Assembly (NCBI RefSeq): GCF_000426745.1
Contig: NZ_AUFY01000006.1
Location: forward strand, 1-64,000
Direction of reading: 5' to 3'
Length of the DNA stretch: 64,000 bases
Origin: Veillonella montpellierensis DSM 17217
GTDB taxonomy: Bacteria; Bacillota; Negativicutes; Veillonellales; Veillonellaceae
The notes under the pieces are model-generated. The model was not told the origin of the DNA. It saw only the letters and a list, made by a program, of their open reading frames with translations, and made no database searches. The position numbers and the translations under genes are program-made. Position 1 is the first letter of the stretch, and each line of letters opens with the position of its first letter. This document shows, piece by piece, positions 1-5,381 of this stretch.

Positions 1-12
1 ACAAGGGGGAAT
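1..12 (+). repeat. Tail-fibre switch site, copy 1
   Basis: ACAAGGGGGAAT encodes the QGG(I) junction of the expressed tail fibre. The same 12 bases occur in inverted orientation at 435-446, 664-675 and 36129-36140, each time at the same codon position. The left flank is outside the window, so the full site length cannot be judged. Candidate crossover site for site-specific inversion. Confidence 0.6.
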
Positions 13-232
13 TACTGCCAACTCATATTGTAATGTTGTTACTATTACATATCCTATTGCGTTTAGTCAAAAAGTACTAAACGGACAAGTAACTACTATA
101 TACCCACGAGATACAGACGGTAGTTGTGTACCTTATTTTTATAATAAATCGCTGACACAAGGGACAGCTGTTAACGATTCAAACGGTGGCGGTCCTAACG
201 CCCCAATCTTTTATTTAGTGTTCGGATTTTAA
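2..232 (+). CDS. Phage tail fibre, C-terminal end (partial)
   Basis: The reading frame is open from the left edge and ends at TAA 230-232, giving 76 residues; the rest of the gene lies outside the window. It begins with QGGI and continues with TYPIAF and an ending IFYLVFGF. A glycine-rich switch point followed by a [VI]T[FY]PIA[FY] strand and an aromatic C-terminus resembles receptor-binding tips of tail fibres (gp53-like C-terminal domains). The same QGG switch point recurs in two opposite-strand cassettes just downstream and in the tail fibre near 36,135. I infer this is the currently expressed tip of an invertible fibre gene. Confidence 0.7.
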   Translation, partial: QGGITANSYCNVVTITYPIAFSQKVLNGQVTTIYPRDTDGSCVPYFYNKSLTQGTAVNDSNGGGPNAPIFYLVFGF

Positions 233-244
233 ATATCATTCTAT

Positions 245-460
245 TTAGATTGCGATAATTAAGTAATATTTTTGACAATCATCATCTCCGATATACATAC
301 CAGTGTTTGTAACGCTATGGACTTGTTCTGAAGAATAAGGAGTTTCACTAGTAATATATGTTACATGTGCTGATAATACTGTGTTTACTCTAATTGCAAA
401 ATTGACATGTGTTCGCTTGTCGTAAGATGTACTAATTCCCCCTTGTTTAATAGCCAGCAC
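245..460 (-). CDS. Spare tail-fibre C-terminal cassette A
   Basis: Open frame on the opposite strand to the expressed fibre. From the switch site it encodes QGGISTS and about 60 further residues with a VNFAIRV strand and an ending KYYLIIAI, matching the layout of the expressed tip (QGG, then a [VI]x[FY]xI strand, then an aromatic end) with little identity. The upstream codons belong to the end of cassette B, and no Shine-Dalgarno sequence is visible. I read it as a silent, invertible receptor-binding tip and not as an independent protein. Confidence 0.6.
   Translation of the reverse strand: MLAIKQGGISTSYDKRTHVNFAIRVNTVLSAHVTYITSETPYSSEQVHSVTNTGMYIGDDDCQKYYLIIAI
435..446 (-). repeat. Tail-fibre switch site, copy 2
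   Basis: The reverse complement reads ACAAGGGGGAAT and starts the first spare tail-fibre cassette. It is inverted relative to the copy at 1-12, so recombination between the two would swap fibre tips by inversion. Confidence 0.6.
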
Positions 461-692
461 TTAGATAATACACATCAGTAGCTGGACTTGAAGCGTTGAC
501 TTCAAACTTTGCTGTATTTACGTTATAAACAACCCATTCTTTGTATAAAACATTATTACCGTTATAATCGTTGCCACATATATTTTTGATGACAAATAAA
601 CATTTAGATTTATATGCGATTGGGAATGTTATTCTCACTCCTTGATTGTAGTTTGAACGATACATTCCCCCTTGTATATTTAAGCGGTTCAT
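447..692 (-). CDS. Spare tail-fibre C-terminal cassette B
   Basis: The frame reads MNRLNIQGGMYRSN and continues to VYYLSAGY. It has the diagnostic QGG junction followed by ITFPIAY, the same strand as TYPIAF of the expressed tip. Its ATG overlaps the stop of the recombinase gene (ATGA at 689-692), so it could be translated by coupling. It runs head to tail into cassette A: its last codons overlap the first in-frame codons before cassette A's QGG. Best read as a stored alternative tip. Confidence 0.6.
   Translation of the reverse strand: MNRLNIQGGMYRSNYNQGVRITFPIAYKSKCLFVIKNICGNDYNGNNVLYKEWVVYNVNTAKFEVNASSPATDVYYLSAGY
664..675 (-). repeat. Tail-fibre switch site, copy 3
   Basis: The reverse complement reads ATACAAGGGGGAATG and starts the second spare cassette. 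Its 5' flank (AATATACAAG) resembles the flank of the copy in the second prophage (ATTATACAAG). That suggests the recombination site extends a few bases upstream of the G run. Confidence 0.6.
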
Positions 693-1615
693 TTGAGCAG
701 ACGAATAGCTTTTCTTAATTGAATAAGCGACTTATGAGTATACACGCCGTCTGTTACGTTACTACTAGCATGACCTAATAATAGGCGTTTTGCGTTATAG
801 TTAGCACCCACGTCGTCTAATCGTGTTGCGAATGTGTGACGACAATCGTGCGTTGTGTGCTTAGCATTGATAGCTTTCATGGCTTGATTGAACTGACGTG
901 CTAGTGATTGATACGTTCTACATTCTTCTATGACGTATTGATTATCAAGACGATTTATGATTATGTCATAAATTCTATCGTGAATCGGAATTGTACGAAT
1001 ACCAGCCTTAGTTTTAGCTGATGTAATTCTAATTGTGCGTTGCTTACGATTTACATTCTTAGATGTGAGATTGATTAATTCACTAGCACGCATGCCAGTG
1101 TAAAGCAGAATTAAAGGTATATCACGCAAGGGAGATGATAAACGCCATAGCTTATTGATTTGATGAGTAGTAAAAGGTTTATGTGGTCGTATGGGGGTAT
1201 TAGTACCTATCTTGATATAGTGAGCATAATTAGTACTGATTAAATTATTGATGATTGCATAATCGAATAGTTGAGATAGCAACGAGCGAACTTTCTTACA
1301 AGAACTGTATGATAGATGATTACGTAACATTGTATCGATGATAGACTGCAATTGTATATATGTAATCTCATCAATATATGTGTTGTGAATGCTTGTTGCA
1401 TGTGCAATAGCAGAATGATAATTACTGATTGTTGTTGATGTAACGCTATTACGATGAGTTGATAACCATGATGTATATAGCTGATATAATGTATACTTTT
1501 TGCTTGCGTTTTGCAATGCGTCAACGGCTTCATCGTATGTACTGTAATAACCCAAAATTTTATATGCAACATAGGGGCGTTTAGTCGCCCCTTTCATTTT
1601 CTCAATTAATTTCAT
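689..1615 (-). CDS. Tyrosine recombinase next to tail-fibre cassettes
   Basis: 308-residue tyrosine site-specific recombinase. The N-terminal half (to about residue 150) is a SAM-like core-binding domain. The catalytic half shows the expected residues: Arg in LLYTGMRASE, Lys in TKAGIRT, HxxR in THDCRHTF, His in LLLGHAS and Tyr in VYTHKS. It lies against the spare fibre cassettes and runs opposite to the phage late genes, with only 35 bp to the divergent gene at 1651. SD AGAGG precedes its ATG. It is not at the prophage end, where an integrase would normally lie, so I infer a fibre-inverting enzyme like the Rci shufflon recombinase. An ordinary integrase remains possible. Confidence 0.8.
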   Translation of the reverse strand: MKLIEKMKGATKRPYVAYKILGYYSTYDEAVDALQNASKKYTLYQLYTSWLSTHRNSVTSTTISNYHSAIAHATSIHNTYIDEITYIQLQSIIDTMLRNHLSYSSCKKVRSLLSQLFDYAIINNLISTNYAHYIKIGTNTPIRPHKPFTTHQINKLWRLSSPLRDIPLILLYTGMRASELINLTSKNVNRKQRTIRITSAKTKAGIRTIPIHDRIYDIIINRLDNQYVIEECRTYQSLARQFNQAMKAINAKHTTHDCRHTFATRLDDVGANYNAKRLLLGHASSNVTDGVYTHKSLIQLRKAIRLLK

Positions 1616-1650
1616 TATTTTTACCTCTTTTATAGAAAGGACTAGATACT

Positions 1651-2055
1651 ATGAATGAATATGTATTCGTATTAGATGATAGGGGCGTGCGTATCACGTC
1701 GTTATTACTAGGCGTACATGCTGATACGCTTGAAGAATTAGAAAAGTTAGCACGTGATGAATATAAAAATTGTACAGTCATTGTCGGTGATAATACAATG
1801 CAATCCGAATTTTTAAAAAATAAAGCATACAAAAATGGTGTATTTGTTGAAATCGAAGAAGAAAAACCATCTCTATTAGAGCAAAAGAAACAGAAGATTG
1901 CACAAATTAAAGCAAAGTACAATGATAAATTTACTGCGTATGAGAACGCATTGCTACGAGCAAGACTTGATGATAACGATAGTCAAGTCAAGAAGTTGCA
2001 AGAGCTATATAGAGCAGACAAGGCTAAAATGGTAGCAGAAATCAAAGGAGCGTGA
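1651..2055 (+). CDS. Phage late protein, possible fibre accessory
   Basis: 134 residues, no confident family. The N-terminal 70 residues are mixed and predicted globular (VFVLDDRGVRITSLLLG). From about residue 75 it is strongly charged and helical (EQKKQKIAQIKAKYNDKF), suggesting a coiled coil. SD AAAGG lies about 10 bases before ATG. The position just after the tail fibre and before the lysis genes is where small fibre-assembly or XkdW-like proteins are found. That role is inferred from position only. Confidence 0.55.
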   Translation: MNEYVFVLDDRGVRITSLLLGVHADTLEELEKLARDEYKNCTVIVGDNTMQSEFLKNKAYKNGVFVEIEEEKPSLLEQKKQKIAQIKAKYNDKFTAYENALLRARLDDNDSQVKKLQELYRADKAKMVAEIKGA

Positions 2056-2059
2056 GACT

Positions 2060-2188
2060 ATGGAATTTTGCGAATACTGTGGCAATACATTAGATGAAAA
2101 AGGACGTTGTCCAGACGTAGATTGTGTGTGGAATGTACTGTTAGACGCATTAGCCGAGTGCGAAGAAGAAAAGAAAGAGAATGAATAG
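2060..2188 (+). CDS. Small zinc-ribbon phage protein
   Basis: 42 residues starting MEFCEYCGNT, with a CxxC pair (Cys4, Cys7) followed by Cys17 and Cys22, then an acidic tail ending EKKENE. The four cysteines suggest a small zinc ribbon. It starts 4 bases after the preceding stop behind AAAGGAG and is followed by GAAAGGGG ahead of the next gene. That tight spacing supports translation inside the late operon. Function unknown; it sits where PBSX-type phages carry the short XkdX protein. Confidence 0.55.
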   Translation: MEFCEYCGNTLDEKGRCPDVDCVWNVLLDALAECEEEKKENE

Positions 2189-2202
2189 AAAGGGGCGAAA
2201 CA

Positions 2203-2532
2203 ATGTGGACATGGCAATTTCAGCTAGATGATATATTAACTACATTATCGATTGTAGCAGTCATAGGTGGTGCTAGTTATCGTCTAATGATTTTACCGAT
2301 TTTAACAAGAATCAGTGATGAACGAATGCAGGATAATTTGATATTTACTGAACGCATGGGAGCGTTGAACGAAACACTCTTAGAGCTTAAAACAGAAATT
2401 AAGCTATCAAGAGAACAACGCACTAAATCGTATGCAGAACATGTGAGATTGACTGCCAGAGTTGACGGACTAGAAACACGAGTAGATGAGTTACGAGGTG
2501 ATTTTCATGAATACACTGCGAAAACTCATTAA
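2203..2532 (+). CDS. XhlA-like membrane/coiled-coil lysis protein
   Basis: 109 residues with one N-terminal hydrophobic segment (about residues 10-32, ILTTLSIVAVIGGASY), then a long charged helix with heptad spacing (ERMGALNETLLELKTEIKLS). This layout resembles haemolysin XhlA-type proteins, although XhlA usually has its membrane segment at the C-terminus. SD AAAGGGG precedes the ATG. Its 3' end overlaps the holin start by 26 bases, consistent with translational coupling in the lysis cassette. Confidence 0.5.
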   Translation: MWTWQFQLDDILTTLSIVAVIGGASYRLMILPILTRISDERMQDNLIFTERMGALNETLLELKTEIKLSREQRTKSYAEHVRLTARVDGLETRVDELRGDFHEYTAKTH

Positions 2533-2836
2533 CACGTCAAAACAAGCGTATCAATCGATACGCATAGCAACGATTAAACCGACGGGAATATTGGCAACAA
2601 GGGTACTAGTATTTATAATGCTAGTGCCTATTTTATTAATAGTGATTGAATACGTGTTAGCATTTGCAATAGGTAAAGTAAATGATGACATGAACAAGCT
2701 TATCAGTGTCGGTATCAATATTATTGACCATATCTTTATACCTAGTGTACTTACTGCGTTAGTCGGCTTTCTTGCACTGTGGGTCGACAAAGACGGTGAC
2801 GGAATACCTGATAAATTAGAGGATAAGGATAGATAA
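2507..2836 (+). CDS. Holin
   Basis: 109 residues with two membrane segments (about 30-55, LVFIMLVPILLIVIEYVL, and about 75-93, IFIPSVLTALVGFLALW). A hydrophilic tail DKDGDGIPD resembles a calcium-binding loop. I chose ATG 2507 over an upstream in-frame start because it follows ACGAGGTG and gives the normal holin size. It directly precedes the endolysin, as in phage lysis cassettes, and would permeabilise the inner membrane to release it. Confidence 0.65.
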   Translation: MNTLRKLINTSKQAYQSIRIATIKPTGILATRVLVFIMLVPILLIVIEYVLAFAIGKVNDDMNKLISVGINIIDHIFIPSVLTALVGFLALWVDKDGDGIPDKLEDKDR

Positions 2837-2851
2837 AGAGAGGCGATAAGA

Positions 2852-3475
2852 ATGAAAAAAGGGTTTGATATATCAGCGTGGCAAGAAGATGAAAACGGAC
2901 AGCCATACTTTAATGATGAACGAATGTCGCAAGCTAAAGAAGAGGGAAACGAGTTTGTCATCATAAAGTTAGGTGAGAATTATTGTGTTGATGATTTCTT
3001 TACAGAACATATCACGTCAGCATTAAACGCAGGACTTGAAGTCGGTGTGTATTACTTTAGTCATGCATACGACGAGGCAACAGCTGTACAAGAGGCAGAG
3101 TGGGTTATTAATACGCTCAATAGCTATGGTTACACTAATTATCATTTGAAAGCTGGAATTTGGTATGACTATGAAGAACATAGACAACTACGCAACATGA
3201 TTAATGTTGGAGCATTAACTAAACAAGTAATGACTAACTGCATTAGTCGATTTATAAACAGACTATGGCAAGCGGGATTTCAAAATGTAGGGGTATATAG
3301 CGGATATTCGTTATTGTGGGATGAAACGTATGCATATAGTCAAATGCCGAGCGTGCCAGTGTGGATTGCTCAATATGATTCACAATGTGATTATCCTAAT
3401 GTAAAGATATGGCAATATTCTTGTGATAGAACAGTAGCCGATAAAGAAGTAGATGTAAATTATATGTATGAATAA
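2852..3475 (+). CDS. GH25 lysozyme endolysin
   Basis: 207 residues, a single glycoside hydrolase family 25 domain (N-acetylmuramidase). It starts KKGFDISAWQ, the typical GH25 first strand with catalytic Asp6. The barrel continues through FVIIKLGE, GVYYFSHAYD, GIWYDYEEH (catalytic Glu region), VGVYSGYSLLW and VPVWIAQYD, and ends IWQYSCDRTV plus VDVNYMYE. There is no signal peptide or cell-wall-binding domain, so export must go through the holin. SD GAGAGG precedes the ATG. Confidence 0.9.
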   Translation: MKKGFDISAWQEDENGQPYFNDERMSQAKEEGNEFVIIKLGENYCVDDFFTEHITSALNAGLEVGVYYFSHAYDEATAVQEAEWVINTLNSYGYTNYHLKAGIWYDYEEHRQLRNMINVGALTKQVMTNCISRFINRLWQAGFQNVGVYSGYSLLWDETYAYSQMPSVPVWIAQYDSQCDYPNVKIWQYSCDRTVADKEVDVNYMYE

Positions 3476-3486
3476 TACGTAACGAC

Positions 3487-3515
3487 TTTACAATGCCTTT
3501 GAATCAGTATACAAT
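3487..3515 (+). promoter_or_regulatory. Promoter of the antitoxin RNA
   Basis: TTTACA (3487-3492), 17-base spacer, TACAAT (3510-3515). It lies just downstream of the endolysin stop and would start an RNA near 3522 that ends at the terminator 3564-3593. Confidence 0.6.
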
Positions 3516-3527
3516 GATGATAGGCAA

Positions 3528-3556
3528 AAGAATGAGTTAATAGATCATGTTTGCAC
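3528..3556. repeat. Direct repeat copy in antitoxin RNA
   Basis: Contains AAGAATGAGTTA and ATCATGTTTGCAC, repeated at 3671-3704 with slightly different spacing. Equivalent to the DRa/DRb interaction repeats of par/Fst loci. Confidence 0.65.
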
Positions 3557-3563
3557 GCAAAAC

Positions 3564-3593
3564 AAAAAAGCAGGGTGGCAGCCCTGCTTTTTT
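3564..3593. terminator. Bidirectional terminator shared by toxin and antitoxin RNAs
   Basis: Perfect 12-bp stem AAAAAAGCAGGG (3564-3575) / CCCTGCTTTTTT (3582-3593) with loop TGGCAG. It gives a U-run on both strands and sits between the convergent RNAs. Confidence 0.85.
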
Positions 3594-3606
3594 TATGCTC
3601 GTTGCT

Positions 3607-3696
3607 TTACATATATCTATCGAGCCATTTGCAAATAAAGTGGCAGGCAATATTTGCTATGATAGATACCAAGAATGAGTTACATATATCAATCAT
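3607..3696 (-). CDS. Fst-like type I toxin peptide
   Basis: 29 residues, MIDICNSFLVSIIANIACHF then ICKWLDRYM: one hydrophobic helix followed by a Trp-Leu-Asp-Arg end. This matches the Fst/Ldr pattern of small membrane toxins. A strong AGGAGGTG precedes ATG at 3696. An extended -10 (TGTTATAAT on the minus strand, 3751-3743) would start the mRNA near 3736. An 11-base inverted repeat (3598-3608 with 3729-3739, CTCGTTGCTTT) would pair the mRNA ends and hide the start, as in type I toxin mRNAs. Too short for standard gene callers. It sits between endolysin and spanin genes. Confidence 0.7.
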   Translation of the reverse strand: MIDICNSFLVSIIANIACHFICKWLDRYM

Positions 3697-3704
3697 GCTT
3701 GCAC
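3671..3704. repeat. Direct repeat copy over toxin translation start
   Basis: AAGAATGAGTTA (3671-3682) and ATCATGCTTGCAC (3692-3704). The second block covers the toxin ATG (minus strand, 3696) and part of its SD region. Pairing with the antitoxin RNA would block ribosome binding. Confidence 0.65.
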
Positions 3705-3742
3705 CTCCTTTCTGTTGCCAGATTGGAGAAAGCAACGAGATT

Positions 3743-3751
3743 ATTATAACA
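3743..3751 (-). promoter_or_regulatory. Extended -10 promoter of the toxin mRNA
   Basis: The minus strand reads TGTTATAAT, an extended -10 with a perfect TATAAT hexamer. No good -35 is visible, which is normal for TGn-type promoters. The predicted start falls at the 5' arm of the 11-base inverted repeat. Confidence 0.6.
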
Positions 3752-3755
3752 TATT

Positions 3756-3779
3756 GCACCCATAGAGGGTGCTTTTTTT
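3756..3779 (+). terminator. Hairpin just upstream of the spanin start
   Basis: GCACCC (3756-3761) / GGGTGC (3767-3772) followed by seven T. The run ends directly before the AGGAGGT ribosome site of the spanin genes. It could be a late-operon terminator with read-through or an attenuator. Confidence 0.6.
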
Positions 3780-3792
3780 ATAGGAGGTAACT

Positions 3793-4230
3793 ATGTATGA
3801 TACAATCAAAAAGCTTATGCACGTTTACTATATTATTGTTCCTATTTGCGTTATCGTGTGTATCGTCGCTTGTATATTGTGCTACACCGACCGAAACTCA
3901 AATAACATTGACACAAGAGGAATACAGAACGCTCAACAAGAACTTGTTACAGTTAGACAAGAACAATCAAGAGCTATCGAACAAAATAGAAATGCTAGAG
4001 AATCAATCACAGATAGCATTGATCTCAACGAGCGAGCAATCAAAGCAATTACAAGCAGCGAAGAATACAATCGACGAACAGAACAAGCAATTACAACTAG
4101 CCAATCAGAACTTAGAGAAGCAACAAGAATCGTTGGCGACAACGCAAAACTCATTGGCGAAAGCAGAAGCATACTTGAACGAGCAAAAGAAAGAACTAGA
4201 GCGAGCGAACAAAGACCGTCGAACAAGTAA
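3793..4230 (+). CDS. Inner-membrane spanin-like protein
   Basis: 145 residues. One N-terminal membrane segment (about residues 12-30, YYIIVPICVIVCIVACIL) is followed by a long polar helix rich in Gln, Arg, Glu and Ser with no aromatic core, typical of i-spanin coiled coils. Start ATG follows AGGAGGT by 4 bases. The entire gene overlaps another long ORF (3797-4285) in a different frame of the same strand. Nested same-strand lysis genes are characteristic of Rz/Rz1 spanin pairs, which fuse inner and outer membranes at the end of lysis. Confidence 0.55.
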   Translation: MYDTIKKLMHVYYIIVPICVIVCIVACILCYTDRNSNNIDTRGIQNAQQELVTVRQEQSRAIEQNRNARESITDSIDLNERAIKAITSSEEYNRRTEQAITTSQSELREATRIVGDNAKLIGESRSILERAKERTRASEQRPSNK

Positions 4231-4285
4231 GCTACTTAATATTTTACTAGGTGGAACGGTCATATATTTGGCTGTAAAGAATTAA
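3797..4285 (+). CDS. Spanin-like protein with signal peptide and C-terminal membrane segment
   Basis: 162 residues. It has an N-terminal signal sequence (residues 1-30, FTILLFLFALSCVSSLVYCA), a Gln/Glu/Asn-rich coiled coil (residues 35-140) and a C-terminal hydrophobic segment LLNILLGGTVIYLAV. A signal peptide plus a C-terminal anchor resembles unimolecular spanins, although the best lipobox candidate (ALSC) is imperfect. Its ATG lies 4 bases after the ATG of the overlapping frame, and the same AGGAGGT can serve both. A diderm host is required for a spanin to make sense. Both frames look protein-like; which is expressed is not decidable from sequence alone. Confidence 0.6.
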   Translation: MIQSKSLCTFTILLFLFALSCVSSLVYCATPTETQITLTQEEYRTLNKNLLQLDKNNQELSNKIEMLENQSQIALISTSEQSKQLQAAKNTIDEQNKQLQLANQNLEKQQESLATTQNSLAKAEAYLNEQKKELERANKDRRTSKLLNILLGGTVIYLAVKN

Positions 4286-4292
4286 TTGTAAT

Positions 4293-4340
4293 AAAAGAGC
4301 CTATCGACTTAGAATATATCTAGGTTGATAGGCTTTATTT
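4293..4340 (+). terminator. Terminator after the lysis genes
   Basis: GCCTATCGACTTAGA / CTAGGTTGATAGGC form an imperfect long stem followed by TTTATTTT. Confidence 0.7.
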
Positions 4341-4344
4341 TATA

Positions 4345-4373
4345 TTGACATTATCTTAAAAATGATATATTAT
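4345..4373 (+). promoter_or_regulatory. Promoter for the small genes at the prophage end
   Basis: TTGACA (4345-4350), 17 bases, TATTAT (4368-4373). A short inverted repeat AGGGA / TCCCT at 4380-4398 follows and could be an operator. Confidence 0.65.
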
Positions 4374-4429
4374 AATGTTAGGGACGAGATATATCCCTAG
4401 TAGCAGGCAAGCAGCAGAAAGGAGTAGCT

Positions 4430-4549
4430 ATGGACGGTATGACAAATGAGCAATTTAAAACTGTTTTAGAGATGATAATTCAAATCATCAAAGACGCTTC
4501 AACTAAAGAAGAAGCAGTAAAAAAAATAGAAACACTATTAAATAAATAG
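4430..4549 (+). CDS. Small helical phage protein
   Basis: 39 residues, MDGMTNEQFKTVLEMIIQII then KDASTKEEAVKKIETLLNK: two amphipathic helices and no cysteines. AAAGGAG lies 7 bases before ATG. It follows a good promoter, and its last codons form the left arm of a terminator hairpin. Short proteins of this type are common at the ends of Firmicutes prophages. Function unknown. Confidence 0.55.
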   Translation: MDGMTNEQFKTVLEMIIQIIKDASTKEEAVKKIETLLNK

Positions 4550-4561
4550 TAGTGTTTCTAT
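4527..4561 (+). terminator. Hairpin overlapping the end of the 39-aa gene
   Basis: AGAAACACT (4528-4536) / AGTGTTTCT (4551-4559), a perfect 9-bp stem whose left arm is coding. Only a weak T run follows. Confidence 0.55.
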
Positions 4562-4651
4562 TAAAAAAAACTAAAGGGTGCAGGGCTTGCCACTGCATCC
4601 TACCCTATCAAAAGCATATCATAAGGGAATTGAATAGGCAAGGTGAAATAT

Positions 4652-4861
4652 ATGAATATATTGGATCATGTTTTTACAACGGCAGAAGCAAGCCACTTAT
4701 GGGGAATACATCGAGATACATTGAAAAAATGTTGTATTGGACAAAAAGGCTTACCTCCACGATTTATGGCTGACGAGTGTAAAAAGTCAGCAGGCGTTTG
4801 GCTTGTAACACGCCAAGGCATGGAACGGTTGTATGGAAAGTTAGGAGAAAAAAATGTTTAA
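4652..4861 (+). CDS. Helix-turn-helix domain protein
   Basis: 69 residues from ATG 4652 (AAGGTG upstream; GTG 4643 is an alternative start). The sequence TTAEASHLWGIHRDTLKKCC is a winged-helix/excisionase-like HTH. It is followed by IGQKGLPPRF and the conserved tail VWLVTRQGMERLYG typical of short HTH proteins on Firmicutes mobile elements. Probably binds DNA at the prophage end or acts as a small regulator. It overlaps the next gene by 8 bases. Confidence 0.65.
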   Translation: MNILDHVFTTAEASHLWGIHRDTLKKCCIGQKGLPPRFMADECKKSAGVWLVTRQGMERLYGKLGEKNV

Positions 4862-5159
4862 ATTAACAAAAAATGGAAAAACAATCGGAACATATTCAAC
4901 CGCATGGGATGCGTTGAATAAATTTATAGAAGAAGAAGAAAAAAACACCCATGCTACTGATCTAGTATGGTGTGGTACAGATAAAACTGTATATTTTGAT
5001 GTAGTTGGTGAAGAACCGAATGAAGAATTAACAGAAAAGAGTTATATTATTTGTGATGGAGATAATATAGCATTAATACATTCTTCTGATAATTTACATG
5101 ATATTAAAAGAGCGTTAGATGAAGTAAATGGAGATTTTGATATCATAGAAGAAGAATAA
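4854..5159 (+). CDS. Hypothetical acidic protein
   Basis: 101 residues, acidic, no cysteine-metal motif or membrane segment. Starts MFKLTKNGKTIGTYSTAWDA, which looks like a small beta-hairpin domain, and ends with an acidic tail DFDIIEEE. SD TAGGAG precedes ATG and the gene overlaps the preceding HTH gene, so they are one operon. It ends at the strong terminator 5174-5203 that closes the prophage. I do not recognise the family. Confidence 0.5.
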   Translation: MFKLTKNGKTIGTYSTAWDALNKFIEEEEKNTHATDLVWCGTDKTVYFDVVGEEPNEELTEKSYIICDGDNIALIHSSDNLHDIKRALDEVNGDFDIIEEE

Positions 5160-5173
5160 TAATATAGAAAATT

Positions 5174-5203
5174 AGGACTATCGAATATGATAGTCCTTTT
5201 TTT
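5174..5203 (+). terminator. Terminator at the prophage end
   Basis: AGGACTATC (5174-5182) / GATAGTCCT (5189-5197) with a run of T after it; strong intrinsic terminator. Confidence 0.85.
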
Positions 5204-5226
5204 GACGGCAAAAAAACGGCAAAAAC
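5204..5226. repeat. ACGGCAAAAA direct repeat, candidate prophage junction
   Basis: ACGGCAAAAA occurs at 5205-5214 and again at 5216-5225. This is the point where phage-like small genes end and chromosomal genes begin. No tRNA is visible here. The attachment-site role is inferred from position only. Confidence 0.25.
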
Positions 5227-5381
5227 TAATTATATTTTATTGATAGTTAGTAGACAAATTTTATATATTGAAATTTTGGCCATCATGTTATTTTACTTAG
5301 TTTTATTACATTTTAAAAAAATTGAGTTTTACGGTAAAATATAATATATATATAATAATTTATTAGAGACGAGGATATAGT

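Larger units (their letters stand above)
3522..3594 (+). ncRNA. Fst/par-type antitoxin RNA (about 70 nt)
   Basis: Predicted short RNA running from the promoter at 3487-3515 to the bidirectional terminator. It converges with the toxin mRNA, so the two share the terminator as complementary sequence. It also carries AAGAATGAGTTA (3528-3539) and ATCATGTTTGCAC (3544-3556). Both recur as direct repeats at 3671-3682 and 3692-3704, over the toxin start codon and SD, so the RNA can pair with the toxin translation start. This is the layout of RNA II of the par/Fst type I system. The ends are estimates. Confidence 0.65.
3598..3739. repeat. Inverted repeat flanking the toxin ORF
   Basis: CTCGTTGCTTT at 3598-3608 and AAAGCAACGAG at 3729-3739 are perfect inverted arms at either end of the predicted toxin mRNA. 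They would allow 5'-3' fold-back pairing. Confidence 0.65.

Noticed and set aside
1240..1572. 110-codon minus-strand frame inside the recombinase gene
   Set aside because: It lies entirely within the recombinase in another frame, has His/Ile-rich low-complexity composition and no domain; a shadow of a real gene.
3551..3790. 79-codon plus-strand frame after the endolysin
   Set aside because: It starts within the terminator stem region, has no ribosome site and is explained by the antitoxin/toxin locus on both strands.
4552..4773. 73-codon frame overlapping the HTH gene
   Set aside because: It starts inside a terminator hairpin and lacks an SD; the other frame encodes a recognisable HTH protein.
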